From NCBI GenBank assembly GCA_017828975.1, contig JAGAJN010000022.1:53554-117553 (forward strand): a stretch of DNA of 64,000 nucleotides, read 5' to 3'. Each line of letters begins with the position of its first letter. Within the stretch, counting starts at the first letter, position 1. A model generated the notes under the pieces. It had not been told where the DNA came from and did no database searches. It saw only the letters and a program-made list of their open reading frames with translations. The position numbers and the translations under genes are program-made. The stretch is from Oscillospiraceae bacterium (GTDB taxonomy: Bacteria > Bacillota > Clostridia > Oscillospirales > Ruminococcaceae). This document shows positions 34,158 through 42,589 of the stretch, one piece after another.

Positions 34158-34510
34158 ATTTATTTGATGATGTGCTGAATGTGTGCGGCAAATGTATTGA
34201 CACCGTTGTTGAGAAAACGGGAGATGTGCTTGATTATTCAAAGTCAAGGCTTGACAAGGCGTCGATAAACGTGAAGCTTCGGGAGAAGTATCAGGTGCTT
34301 GGTAAGCTTTGCTATGATATGTCAGAATCGGGAGATGACGAAACAGGCACCATGAAGAAGCTTATTGCGGATATCCGCTCTTTAAAGGAGGATCTGCACA
34401 ATATTGAGGAAGAATCCGAAAAGACTGCCAAGTTCAAGGAGTGCCGCTACTGTAATGCGAAAAATCCTCAGACCGCTTCCTACTGCTCAAAGTGCGGCGA
34501 AAAGCTCTGA
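34154..34510 (+). CDS. Small zinc-ribbon protein
   Basis: A 118-residue protein with an amphipathic helical region (about residues 1-90, likely coiled-coil from LREKYQVLGKLCYDM to EEESEKTAKF). A C-terminal zinc ribbon follows, CRYCNAKNP then YCSKCGEKL (CxxC...CxxC). Function unknown. It overlaps the HemZ-like gene by four bases (ATGA) and precedes rlmD by 16 bases, so it is part of the same operon. Confidence 0.75.
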   Translation: MNLFDDVLNVCGKCIDTVVEKTGDVLDYSKSRLDKASINVKLREKYQVLGKLCYDMSESGDDETGTMKKLIADIRSLKEDLHNIEEESEKTAKFKECRYCNAKNPQTASYCSKCGEKL

Positions 34511-34526
34511 GGAAAACGGCGGTCTT

Positions 34527-36158
34527 ATGAAGAAAAACGAACTTTTTGAGATGGAAATAACGGGTATGACCGCCGAGGGAAACGGTGTCGGCAGAGCGGA
34601 GGGAATGGCAGTGTTCGTTCCCTCCGCCGCTGTCGGTGACGTTATCCTCTGCCGTATCGTTAAGGTGCTGAAAAGCCACTGCTTCGGCATTATCGAGAAG
34701 CTTATCACGCCTTCCGAGGACAGAATTTCGGCGGATTGTCCCGTTTCGGAAAAGTGCGGAGGCTGCTGCTTCCGCCATATTTCTTATGAAGCGGAATGTC
34801 GGGTAAAGGACAAAATTGTCAGGGACGCTTTTGTGCGTTTAGGCGGCTTTTCCGAGGAAGATGTTACTTTCCTTGACTTTTTTGGCTGCCCCGAAACCGA
34901 GGGCTACCGCAACAAGGCAATGTATCCCGTGGGCGAAAAGGACGGCAAGCTTATCTGCGGATTTTACTCGAAACGCAGTCACCGCATTGTTCCCTGTATG
35001 AATTGTTCATTACAGCCGAAGATCTTTTCGGAGATAGCCGAGGCTGTTCTCGGATATGCCGAAAAGCATGGTATTCCCGCGTATAACGAGGAAACACGCA
35101 GCGGAATTTTACGGCATATTTACCTGAGAACGGGGTATCATTCGGGGGAGATAATGCTTTGTCTTGTGGTGGCAAAAAAGGTTAAAACAGAAGGCTTTTG
35201 CGAGGAAATGGCAAAGCGTTTCCCGAGGATAAAAACCATTCTGCTGAACATAAACGGGAAGAATACCAACGTTATTCTCGGGGATAAAAATATTGTTTTG
35301 TACGGCACGGGAAATATTTCCGACAAAATGTGCGGGAATAATATTTCTTTGTCCCCACATTCCTTTTATCAGGTGAACACGGCTCAGGCGGAGCGGCTGT
35401 ACGGCTTTGCAAAGGAGTTTGCGATTGGCGGCGGGAATGGTCTGCTGCTGGACCTTTACTGCGGAGCGGGTACAATAGGTCTGTCTATGGCGGACAGGTT
35501 TGACAGGCTCATAGGCGTTGAGGTGGTTCCGCAGGCAGTTGAGAATGCTCGGGAAAATGCCCGAAAAAGCGGCGTTGACAATGCGGAATTCCTCTGCGGA
35601 GATGCGGGGGATATTGCAAAAAAGCTGTCCGATGACGGGACAAGACCCGATGTCATCGTAGTCGATCCACCGAGAAAGGGCTGCGGTGAGGCTGCGCTTT
35701 CTTCCTGCGTAAGGATGTCCCCCGAAAGGATAGTTATGATCTCCTGCAATCCCGCCACAGCCGCCCGTGACTGCGCTTATCTTCGTGAAAACGGGTACTT
35801 CCTTCTGTCCGTCAGGGGGGTGGATATGTTTCCGAGGACGGGGCACGTTGAAACGGTATGCTTATTGTCCAAACTCAAAAGTGACCAGCATATCGAGGTT
35901 GAGCTGAAAACAGACGAGCTTGATCTGACCTCTGCGGAGAGCAAGGCAACATACGATGAGATCAAGGCTTATGTCAAGGAGCATGCAGGCTTGACGGTAT
36001 CATCGCTGAATATTGCACAGGTTAAGCAGGAGTGCGGTATTATTGAGAGGGAGAATTACAACAAGGCTAAGACTAAGGACTCCCGACAGCCGAAGTGTAC
36101 TAAGGAGAAGGAAGAGGCTATTGTTGGGGCTTTGAAGTTTTTTAAGATGGTTAAGTAA
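34527..36158 (+). CDS. rlmD: 23S rRNA (uracil-5-)-methyltransferase RlmD with element-derived tail
   Basis: A 543-residue RumA/RlmD-type enzyme that methylates a uridine of 23S rRNA. Residues 1-60 are a TRAM domain. The [4Fe-4S] cysteines are in CPVSEKCGGCCFRH, SAM binding is at LLLDLYCGAGTIGLSM, and the catalytic Cys is in MISCNPATAARDCAYL. The normal protein would end shortly after GHVETVCLLSK (residues 439-449). Here a ~94-residue charged tail follows (LTVSSLNIAQVKQECG among it), which I read as DNA brought by the integrated element. The catalytic part is complete. ATG 34527 has a weak ribosome site, so coupling to the upstream gene is likely. Confidence 0.93.
   Translation: MKKNELFEMEITGMTAEGNGVGRAEGMAVFVPSAAVGDVILCRIVKVLKSHCFGIIEKLITPSEDRISADCPVSEKCGGCCFRHISYEAECRVKDKIVRDAFVRLGGFSEEDVTFLDFFGCPETEGYRNKAMYPVGEKDGKLICGFYSKRSHRIVPCMNCSLQPKIFSEIAEAVLGYAEKHGIPAYNEETRSGILRHIYLRTGYHSGEIMLCLVVAKKVKTEGFCEEMAKRFPRIKTILLNINGKNTNVILGDKNIVLYGTGNISDKMCGNNISLSPHSFYQVNTAQAERLYGFAKEFAIGGGNGLLLDLYCGAGTIGLSMADRFDRLIGVEVVPQAVENARENARKSGVDNAEFLCGDAGDIAKKLSDDGTRPDVIVVDPPRKGCGEAALSSCVRMSPERIVMISCNPATAARDCAYLRENGYFLLSVRGVDMFPRTGHVETVCLLSKLKSDQHIEVELKTDELDLTSAESKATYDEIKAYVKEHAGLTVSSLNIAQVKQECGIIERENYNKAKTKDSRQPKCTKEKEEAIVGALKFFKMVK
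35844..35873 (+). repeat. Left attachment-site repeat (attL) within rlmD
   Basis: A 30-base stretch encoding HVETVCLLSK that matches 45898-45927 at 24 of 30 positions. The last 15 bases, TGCTTATTGTCCAAA (35859-35873), are identical. The mismatches lie only in the left half, as expected if the left half is chromosomal here and element-derived at the other end. Confidence 0.75.
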
Positions 36159-36163
36159 TGGTT

Positions 36164-36199
36164 CACCCGGCTGCGAGAGCTTTTTCTTGCAACCGGGTG
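36164..36199 (+). terminator. Hairpin after rlmD
   Basis: CACCCGG (36164-36170) pairs with CCGGGTG (36193-36199), with TGC/GCA adding to the stem. The tail is not a T run, so termination is uncertain. The rest of the gap 36200-36368 holds no gene that I can support. Confidence 0.5.
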
Positions 36200-36368
36200 T
36201 AGATCTTGTATATCTGCTTTTTTGGAGTTCATTCAACAGAATAATATCTTTCAATTTTCTGAATGATTATTGCCGCATTTGTAACACACCTGTTTCTGCT
36301 TGGATATTTAAAACTTGAAAAGCATCATTAGCTGTCCATGAATTCCTTGAATTCGGGATGGATTACAT

Positions 36369-36431
36369 TAAAAACAGATTCAAAAAAGAAAAGCAGACCT
36401 GCAATCGCAAGTCTGCTTGTGTTCATTTTAT
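36369..36431. repeat. Duplicated terminator block, copy A
   Basis: About 63 bases matching 38626-38688 at roughly nine positions in ten. It includes the hairpin AAGCAGAC...GTCTGCTT and ends in GTTCATTTTA, which in copy B contains the last codons of the kinase gene. It is therefore a partial duplicate of the kinase gene's 3' end. Confidence 0.75.
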
Positions 36432-36636
36432 AATAAACACCATTTAAATCACGGAGAAGAAATCGGCGTAAAAAGCTTGCGTATATGGGTTTTTACGCCG
36501 AGAGATTCCCGTAATTAGTCCGTACTCAACAACTGCTCGAATGGCAGTTGTTGGCTGAAAATCCTGTAAAACAGTATTTTCAGCGGCTCAAATCAAAAAT
36601 TTGTGCCGTACTACCTGATCAATGGGTGTTTAGTAT
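36430..36636 (+). repeat. Palindromic element copy 3, carrying a nested insertion
   Basis: Left arm, loop (TTGCGTATATG) and inner stem (GGCGTAAAAA/TTTTTACGCC) match the ACTAAACACC subtype. The right arm is split at about 36519-36620 by ~100 bases that contain two more hairpins (CAACAACTGC/GCAGTTGTTG; GCTGAAAAT/ATTTTCAGC). CCGTACT occurs at both ends of that insert. The final TAGTATTA of the element supplies the TAA stop codon of the lipoprotein gene on the minus strand. Confidence 0.7.
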
Positions 36637-38063
36637 TACTCATACGAAATAGTAACATAAGGCTCATCTATTGTATTCGATCCGCTTTTTATTTCAAATC
36701 CAATTTCCACTTCATTTATTTCAGAAGCGCTTCCAATATCGTTATCCTCCAAGGATGATTCTTCAATCAGTATCTCCAGCACGGCACTTTCACCGCTTTT
36801 GATTTCCTTGCCGTAGCAGACGTAATCTGTCATATATCCGTTTACGGACAGCGAATCATAGATATCCTCAATATTAAGCGTTTTTTCGCCGATATTTTCT
36901 GCAAGCAGAAGAACAGGCATATACAGACTGTACTCAGATGTGTCTTCCACTATGGTTTTGTATACAATTCTGAGTTCATTGCTGTTATAAATTTCTTTTC
37001 CGGTTCTGTCAAATTCCGCTTTCGTTTTAGGGACTGCGATCTCAATCGGTGTTTCCTCTGTAATTTCATCTCCGTCAGCGTTATCCTGCTGCAGGGTAAA
37101 AGAAACAGAGCCAACCTCTTTGATGCCGTAGATATCCCAATATTGCGAATCTAAGGCAGATGAAAGGTCAACTTCCATAATGATTCGCTTTCCTGCATTT
37201 ATAGTTTTGCAAGACCATGTAGAGCTGCTTACGACCAATCCGTTTATTGCAATGTCCGCTATGGACATATCTATCCTGCTGTCGTTTGAGTTTTCAAGCT
37301 CGACAAGCAATGCGGGTTCGCCGTCGCTGTTGACCATTATGCCGCTTGAAAGAAGCTTCACGCCGTTTTCATTATATAGTTCGTCCGTTGAAAAATAGGT
37401 CATATCATAATCAAAGGTGTTCATAGCCGCATTGCTTGTTATGATTTCCTGATAACTGTTTTCGCTGTAATCGTAATGCTCAAATGCAGAGGTTTTTATC
37501 TGACAGGGCGGGTAATATATGTAGTTATACTCTTCATCACGAGTAAAGAAACCAAGCTCAATATCGGAAATTTCCGTAATGCCGTGCAGCAATAATTCAT
37601 CGGTGTTGAAGCTGATAGAATCATTTGCTTTTTTTCCTGCGGCAACCTCACAGTTCAGATATCCCTCACCTGCCATATATCCATTAACGGAATTGCAGCA
37701 GTATGAAATAGTAGCGCATAAAAATGACAGGTCTTGATCGCTGTTGTTCTCAATGGTCAGCTTTACTTCCGCAAGGCCGCCCGTATACACTAATTCCTTA
37801 GCGGTAATTTTTATATCGTCCTCATCTATCAAAACAGTTTCTTCGATCGTAGCTGTTTCGGAAAATTTGCCTAATTTCCCCTTGGGCTCTTCTTCTGCGG
37901 CTGAAGATGTTGTTTCTGATGCTTCGATTTCCGCTGACGGTGTTGACTGAAGGGCGTTCTGACCTTCACTGCTGCTTTGCGGCGGCACATCGGAAGATGT
38001 TCCACAGGCGGAAAGACTCAGCACCAATGCAAGTGCCAAAGCTGTGGCTGATGATCTCTTCAT
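36636..38063 (-). CDS. Lipoprotein with repeated beta domains, element cargo
   Basis: A 475-residue lipoprotein (signal peptide ending in the lipobox SLSAC, then a Ser/Glu linker). The mature part appears to hold three related beta-sandwich units beginning near residues 75, 230 and 355. Each has an 'ITAKELVYTGGLAEVKLTIENNS'-like opening, in which a hydrophobic strand leads to N-N-S/D, a pattern seen in FxLYD/DUF-type surface domains. Function unknown; it may bind a ligand outside the cell. ATG 38063 follows AAGGAGG; the ribosome site overlaps the stop of the small gene upstream. Confidence 0.75.
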   Translation of the reverse strand: MKRSSATALALALVLSLSACGTSSDVPPQSSSEGQNALQSTPSAEIEASETTSSAAEEEPKGKLGKFSETATIEETVLIDEDDIKITAKELVYTGGLAEVKLTIENNSDQDLSFLCATISYCCNSVNGYMAGEGYLNCEVAAGKKANDSISFNTDELLLHGITEISDIELGFFTRDEEYNYIYYPPCQIKTSAFEHYDYSENSYQEIITSNAAMNTFDYDMTYFSTDELYNENGVKLLSSGIMVNSDGEPALLVELENSNDSRIDMSIADIAINGLVVSSSTWSCKTINAGKRIIMEVDLSSALDSQYWDIYGIKEVGSVSFTLQQDNADGDEITEETPIEIAVPKTKAEFDRTGKEIYNSNELRIVYKTIVEDTSEYSLYMPVLLLAENIGEKTLNIEDIYDSLSVNGYMTDYVCYGKEIKSGESAVLEILIEESSLEDNDIGSASEINEVEIGFEIKSGSNTIDEPYVTISYE

Positions 38064-38076
38064 AAAATTGTCCTCC

Positions 38077-38280
38077 TTAATCAATTTCGACTACTTCAAA
38101 TTCGGGCGACTCGTATTCATCTTCGTCATAATCGTAATCACCGGGATTTGACATATGCAGGATCTCTGCACCCGATTGTGCGCAGGAGCACAGATATAGT
38201 CCGTAATCTTCGGCAGCTTGTTCCGTCCTGAATACCTCGTCCTGTTCCTCACCATCAAAAATAACCTTGAACTTTGCCAT
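38077..38280 (-). CDS. Small acidic protein, element cargo
   Basis: A 67-residue protein starting MAKFKVIFDGEEQDEVF, with two cysteines in YLCSCAQSG and an acidic end rich in Asp, Tyr and Glu. I recall similar small proteins in Ruminococcus genomes but know no function. It lies 13 bases upstream of the lipoprotein gene in one operon. Its ribosome site (AAGGAGG) directly abuts palindromic element copy 4. Confidence 0.65.
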   Translation of the reverse strand: MAKFKVIFDGEEQDEVFRTEQAAEDYGLYLCSCAQSGAEILHMSNPGDYDYDEDEYESPEFEVVEID

Positions 38281-38295
38281 TATCTTTTCCTCCTT

Positions 38296-38396
38296 ATACT
38301 AAACACCATTTATATCACGGAGAAGAAATCGGCGCAAAAAGCTTGCATATATGTTTTTTGGCGCCGAGATTCCCGTGATTAATGGGTGTTTAGTAT
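38296..38396 (+). repeat. Palindromic element copy 4
   Basis: ACTAAACACC subtype. Pairs: TACTAAACACCATT/AATGGGTGTTTAGTA, ATCACGG/CCGTGAT, CGGCGC/GCGCCG, AAAAA/TTTTT; loop TTGCATATATG, one base off the common form. It sits directly before the ribosome site of the small gene. Confidence 0.85.
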
Positions 38397-38472
38397 TAAA
38401 TAGTTTGAAGTTTTGAAAATTTGCGGGATATTTTCTTAAAAAGTTCCTCCTTTGCTGATTTTCTTTATACTA

Positions 38473-38574
38473 ATACTAAACACCTATTGAATTATTGAAA
38501 TCTCTCACCGCAAAATCCATATATACAAGATTTGGCGGCGATTTCTTTTACATAATTCTAATGCTGTTTAGTAT
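38473..38574 (-). repeat. Palindromic element copy 5, the most diverged
   Basis: Read on the minus strand: TACTAAACA/TGTTTAGTA ends, CGCCGC/GCGGTG inner stem, AAATC/GATTT closing the loop TTGTATATATG. The changes from the other copies keep the pairing. An AAAGGAGGAAC ribosome-like site follows it at 38449-38459 without a start codon, which suggests remodelled leader DNA. The gap 38281-38680 holds copies 4 and 5 and the promoter at 38601, and no gene. Confidence 0.75.
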
Positions 38575-38600
38575 AAGAGCCTTTCGCTTTCGTAACTATA

Positions 38601-38640
38601 AGTATATCAGATTTGAAAATGAGGTTATAAAAACGGATTC
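38601..38640 (-). promoter_or_regulatory. Element-type promoter before the small protein/lipoprotein operon
   Basis: On the minus strand GAATCCGTTTTTATAAC, then 17 bases, then TATACT (38606-38601). The same design occurs at 41405-41444 and 42590-42629. Transcripts would start about 20 bases before palindromic copy 5. Confidence 0.65.
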
Positions 38641-38688
38641 CAAAAGAAAAGCAGACCTGCAATAGCAAGTCTGCTTTTGTTCATTTTA
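38626..38688. terminator. Terminator of the kinase gene (duplicated block, copy B)
   Basis: On the minus strand AAGCAGACTTG...CAGGTCTGCTT followed by TTCTTTT, just after the kinase stop codon. The block recurs at 36369-36431. Confidence 0.8.
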
Positions 38689-41380
38689 CTTGTTCACGAA
38701 TATTTTCGGATACCTCTCTGTATATTCCCCGAGCTTCATATTGGTCGTTGATCTCATCTATGGCAGCAATAATCTTACTGCACTTTTCATGATCCTGCAT
38801 CTCAAAGTACACATCAAGCATACAGTTAAGAATTTCCGCTTTCTTATCAATATACGAAAGAGCATTCGGATATTTTTCACATATCTTTACAGCCTCATTC
38901 AGCTTTGCAATACTGCTGTCATAATCAAAATGGTAGTACAGACAATTCGCAGCAGGAATATAGAAAATATCTATCAGTTCAAGCTCGGTCGGAAATGCTT
39001 TCTTTGCGATGACAAATGCTTTGTTCAGACAATCTGCCGTTTTTTTGGCTTTTTTTTCGCATAGTGTATAGTACCAGGCATTCGTCATGTAAAAATAGCA
39101 GATATTCTCGTTATCCTCCTTTTTCAATGATTCTTTTGACTTTCTGAGTATATCACAGATTAGCTTTTTTTCCTGCGGATAGCTTCGTATCAGTACGGAT
39201 GCTTGGGAAAAATATAACTTCAGAAGCTTATTATCTGCACAGCTTACTTTTTCCGTATGGCGAATAGATTTTTCTATTGCTGAGAGCATTTTATCAAGAT
39301 AATATTCTTCCTTGCGGTTCTCGGTAACATATCCGCCGCCAAGCATGACATCATAATATGTTCCCCACATATCATAATACACGGCAATATTATAGTGCAG
39401 AGGATTTTTTGAAACATACTCCTTTGCATTTTTTATGACCGTTTTTATCTGTTCGGCATTGTTAAGACCGCTGTATATATCGACGATCGAACCGTAAAGT
39501 TCCATTATCTGCTCATTGGGTAAATCATTCCAATCCCACATTCTCATCGCTTCGGCAATTACGGGATGAACACGAACTCTGTCATCAAAATAAATCCAGC
39601 CCTGACTGCTGAGATTCAAAAGATCGGGGATATTTATCACCTTCAGAATATCGCAAAAAAGCTTTGTTTCAAATCCTCTGACACCCAACAGCGCCAGCGT
39701 TTTTAGTGCCGTTACATGACACTCGGGCATATTTCCTGACTTAAATAGTTCAGAAATTATCCTGCCGATAGTAGCATATACTTCTTCCCCGTCTTTTATG
39801 TTGCCGATCTTATCATAGGAATAATGCGTGAATCCCTCTTTCTTTATCAGATCAACAGCCTTCATTGCCGAAATACAGCCCGACGATATCTGTCTTGCAA
39901 TAAGTTCAATAACAAGGGTATGTCCCTCTGTAAGCTCAATGATATTGTCAAAGGCTTTTTTTTCTTCTTTGGACATTTGTCTGCCAAGATCAATGGAAAT
40001 CAGCTTATGCAGTTCGTCTTTGTTTTCTATTGCTTCTATTGTCATAACAGGGTAACTGTTTTTTGGTATGTTATTTCGGGTAACGACTATGGTATCATAT
40101 CCTATAGATAATATGCTGTTAAGCTCTTTTGTCACTCTGTCCGTAAAATTGTCAATAACAAGCAGAACCTTCTTTCCGCTGCAAATATTCTTTACAGCAG
40201 TGATTTTTCTTTCATAATAGTCATCAATACTTTCTCCCGAATATCTGCTAATCGTACTGATATGTATCTGATCATCGTCGGATATGGTATGCTTTATATC
40301 GCCTTCATATTCGAGATAGAGCATTACCTCATATTCGTCCCGATTATCATGGATAAATTTGCGTATCAATGTGCTTTTTCCGATTCCGCCCACACCGTTT
40401 ATGAAAAGAACATTGTTTGCTTTAAGACGTTTGGATATTTCCATCAGTTCATTTTCTCTGCCTACAAAATTGGGAGTGACAGGGGGCAACAGCGGAACGA
40501 TAAATTCTTTATTTTCAAGCTCTTCTACGATCTTATCAATAAGCTTTACAACACTTTCCATATCGGGAAAACGGTTTTTCGGAGATGACCGCAGTGTATT
40601 TCTGAAAAGCTTTGCAAAAAGGCTTTGCACCTCGGGACGAGTGATGTATTTCTCATATTTCTGACATTTGTCAAAGGGATATTTTGAAAATCCCCGATGC
40701 TCATTATCCTCGGAATGTCTGCCGAAAATTTGGTAAAATACGATCTCGCCTAATGTATAAATATCGGTCGAATAAGATATCTCACCGCTGTAAATGTTCA
40801 TCTGCTCGGGAGCTGCCCATTCTCTTGTATAGGATATTCCCTGTGACGATAATGAACCTATCTCTCTTATGCTGTCAAAGTCGATAAACTCAACTATCTG
40901 CGTAATGGTATCATCGGGAGCATTCTGCATAATAAAGATATTTTCGGGTTTCAGGTCAAGGCAGAGAAATCCCATTTTATGATAATATTTTACCGTGTTT
41001 GCAACAGTTCTGCAAATACGCATAAATTCGGCAGGAGATATTTCCGAAAGTTTGTCAAGGGTAGTCCCGTTATAGCAGGAAACGTCAATATATGCAGTCC
41101 CGTCCGCTTCAAAAATATTGCTGACGGGAGGCGTCTGATTATTAAGACAGGAATACTGACGTATCTGATTCTGTCTTTTTCCCGAATCAATAAACCTCTT
41201 TTTTCCGTCCTCAAAATCATAGGTGTTCTGCGGTGCATATTCTTTAAGAATACATTTTGATACAAAACTATTTTCGGAACGTTCCGCCAGATAAGCAATA
41301 CAGGACGCACCTCTGCCGATAATATCAATTATCCTGTACCTGCGATCATCAGTATTGATCACATCACCGATATTCTTCAT
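38681..41380 (-). CDS. Protein kinase-STAND NTPase-TPR fusion, element cargo
   Basis: An 899-residue three-part protein. Residues about 15-285 are a Ser/Thr kinase: glycine loop GRGASC (22-27), Lys46 in ILKEY, catalytic LDLKPEN (141-147), DFD in place of DFG (167-169) and AAPEQ (189-193). Residues about 305-560 are an NB-ARC-like STAND NTPase: Walker A GVGGIGKST (329-337), Walker B KKVLLVIDN (403-411) and TR at 434-435. The C-terminal ~300 residues are helical pairs of TPR type, the usual sensor part of STAND proteins. STAND proteins act in phage sensing and in signalling. The nearest gene, 41429-42571, is a likely partner. The effector could be the kinase itself. Confidence 0.85.
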   Translation of the reverse strand: MKNIGDVINTDDRRYRIIDIIGRGASCIAYLAERSENSFVSKCILKEYAPQNTYDFEDGKKRFIDSGKRQNQIRQYSCLNNQTPPVSNIFEADGTAYIDVSCYNGTTLDKLSEISPAEFMRICRTVANTVKYYHKMGFLCLDLKPENIFIMQNAPDDTITQIVEFIDFDSIREIGSLSSQGISYTREWAAPEQMNIYSGEISYSTDIYTLGEIVFYQIFGRHSEDNEHRGFSKYPFDKCQKYEKYITRPEVQSLFAKLFRNTLRSSPKNRFPDMESVVKLIDKIVEELENKEFIVPLLPPVTPNFVGRENELMEISKRLKANNVLFINGVGGIGKSTLIRKFIHDNRDEYEVMLYLEYEGDIKHTISDDDQIHISTISRYSGESIDDYYERKITAVKNICSGKKVLLVIDNFTDRVTKELNSILSIGYDTIVVTRNNIPKNSYPVMTIEAIENKDELHKLISIDLGRQMSKEEKKAFDNIIELTEGHTLVIELIARQISSGCISAMKAVDLIKKEGFTHYSYDKIGNIKDGEEVYATIGRIISELFKSGNMPECHVTALKTLALLGVRGFETKLFCDILKVINIPDLLNLSSQGWIYFDDRVRVHPVIAEAMRMWDWNDLPNEQIMELYGSIVDIYSGLNNAEQIKTVIKNAKEYVSKNPLHYNIAVYYDMWGTYYDVMLGGGYVTENRKEEYYLDKMLSAIEKSIRHTEKVSCADNKLLKLYFSQASVLIRSYPQEKKLICDILRKSKESLKKEDNENICYFYMTNAWYYTLCEKKAKKTADCLNKAFVIAKKAFPTELELIDIFYIPAANCLYYHFDYDSSIAKLNEAVKICEKYPNALSYIDKKAEILNCMLDVYFEMQDHEKCSKIIAAIDEINDQYEARGIYREVSENIREQVK

Positions 41381-41404
41381 GGCTTCGACCTTCTTTCTGT
41401 AACC

Positions 41405-41444
41405 ATTATACCTTATATATCGCTGAGGTTATAAATCCGGATTC
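41405..41444 (-). promoter_or_regulatory. Element-type promoter of the kinase gene
   Basis: On the minus strand GAATCCGGATTTATAAC, 17 bases, TATAAT (41410-41405). It overlaps the 3' end of the upstream gene and gives a leader of about 18 bases. Confidence 0.7.
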
Positions 41445-42571
41445 TGCTCAGGGTCATTTATGCAATGCAGCGTCTGAATCGGGTCGTAAGAATTTGCACA
41501 ATACATCAGCAGACAATCAAAGGGGTGACGCATATATATCTGTGCAAATCCGCAGAACAAAAGTATCGAGTTCAGTTCGTCCTTAAAATCGAGAAGATTT
41601 CCGCATACATCATTTTCATTTTCGTTCTTTGCCTCAGAATAGAAATTATAAAATCTTGACAGCATCAGCATTTTGCGAAGCACTTCATATGACACCTTTT
41701 CTCCTCTGAGTATCTGTCCGATCGTAACATCATTGGGAAGTGATTCCTTGAATCTTTTCGGGAGATTTCTGCTTGGTTTATCCTTCTTTTCTGCCTGCGA
41801 CCGATATCCGAGAAGTGCTGCAACGGTAAGACTGTTAAGCCTGTCATCGGTCACTTTTTTTACAGCGGAGTCATTCAGGAGCTTTTCCTTAACGGCAGCT
41901 ATCTCTTTAAAAATTATCTTCTTTGCGGCAAGATAATGCTGTTCTTCGCTGTAATAATGCTTTGAAATATACTCCGTAAATTCTTCATCATTATTTATGC
42001 TGACTATAGTCTGTGAGATCTGCGATGTTGACGTGTGTGCCTGGGGCTGCGGTTTTATGTCCTTTGTACTTTCCAGCATTCGAGTCACTGTGCTGTACGG
42101 CTTATTGTGATAAATGCAGTAAAGATATACAGCGTCTGTCCTGTTTTTGCTATTATACGGGATAGTCAGGTAATGCTTCTGAAAAAATACCGCCGTCTGC
42201 AGATGATCCATTTCAAGAGCATAGCACACATCATAATTGTTGGCACGATTAGTTATGCCCGGCGGTGTGATACCCTTTATCCAATCGATCACCGCTCTGG
42301 GACAGGGTTTATTCAGGATACGTTTATATCGGCTTTTCATATCGGCAAGCATAATTTCCGTTTCATCATAATTGCATCTGACACCAAGCTCCGTAAGCCT
42401 TTCGGACAAACCTTCAAGAAATACATTCCGACTTTCGAGGGTAAGAGCCAACCCGATCGCATCCTGAATTTCTTCGTCAGTATCTATTTCACTTGGCTTT
42501 TCAAAACAGTATTTATCAAAAAGAAATTCCGTATATTCATCGTTAGTCAACTCGGAAAGAATATTATTCAT
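41429..42571 (-). CDS. Partner protein of the kinase-STAND gene, unknown family
   Basis: A 380-residue soluble, mostly helical protein. Two segments look like diverged copies of one module: DVCYALEMDHLQTAVFFQKH followed by the PYN...AVYLYC stretch (about residues 115-155), and LNSILLFCGFAQIYMRHPFD followed by LLMYC (about 330-365). Each ends with a run of aromatic and Cys residues. I recall such modules beside bacterial kinases but cannot name the family. The gene has its own promoter of the same type as the kinase gene, 48 bases separate the two, and they are on the same strand. Start: GGAG 7-8 bases before the ATG. Confidence 0.65.
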   Translation of the reverse strand: MNNILSELTNDEYTEFLFDKYCFEKPSEIDTDEEIQDAIGLALTLESRNVFLEGLSERLTELGVRCNYDETEIMLADMKSRYKRILNKPCPRAVIDWIKGITPPGITNRANNYDVCYALEMDHLQTAVFFQKHYLTIPYNSKNRTDAVYLYCIYHNKPYSTVTRMLESTKDIKPQPQAHTSTSQISQTIVSINNDEEFTEYISKHYYSEEQHYLAAKKIIFKEIAAVKEKLLNDSAVKKVTDDRLNSLTVAALLGYRSQAEKKDKPSRNLPKRFKESLPNDVTIGQILRGEKVSYEVLRKMLMLSRFYNFYSEAKNENENDVCGNLLDFKDELNSILLFCGFAQIYMRHPFDCLLMYCANSYDPIQTLHCINDPEQNPDL

Positions 42572-42589
42572 TTTATCATCTCCGATATA

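Noticed and set aside
35109-35846. 245-codon frame opposite rlmD
   Set aside because: Shadow of a conserved rRNA methyltransferase gene.
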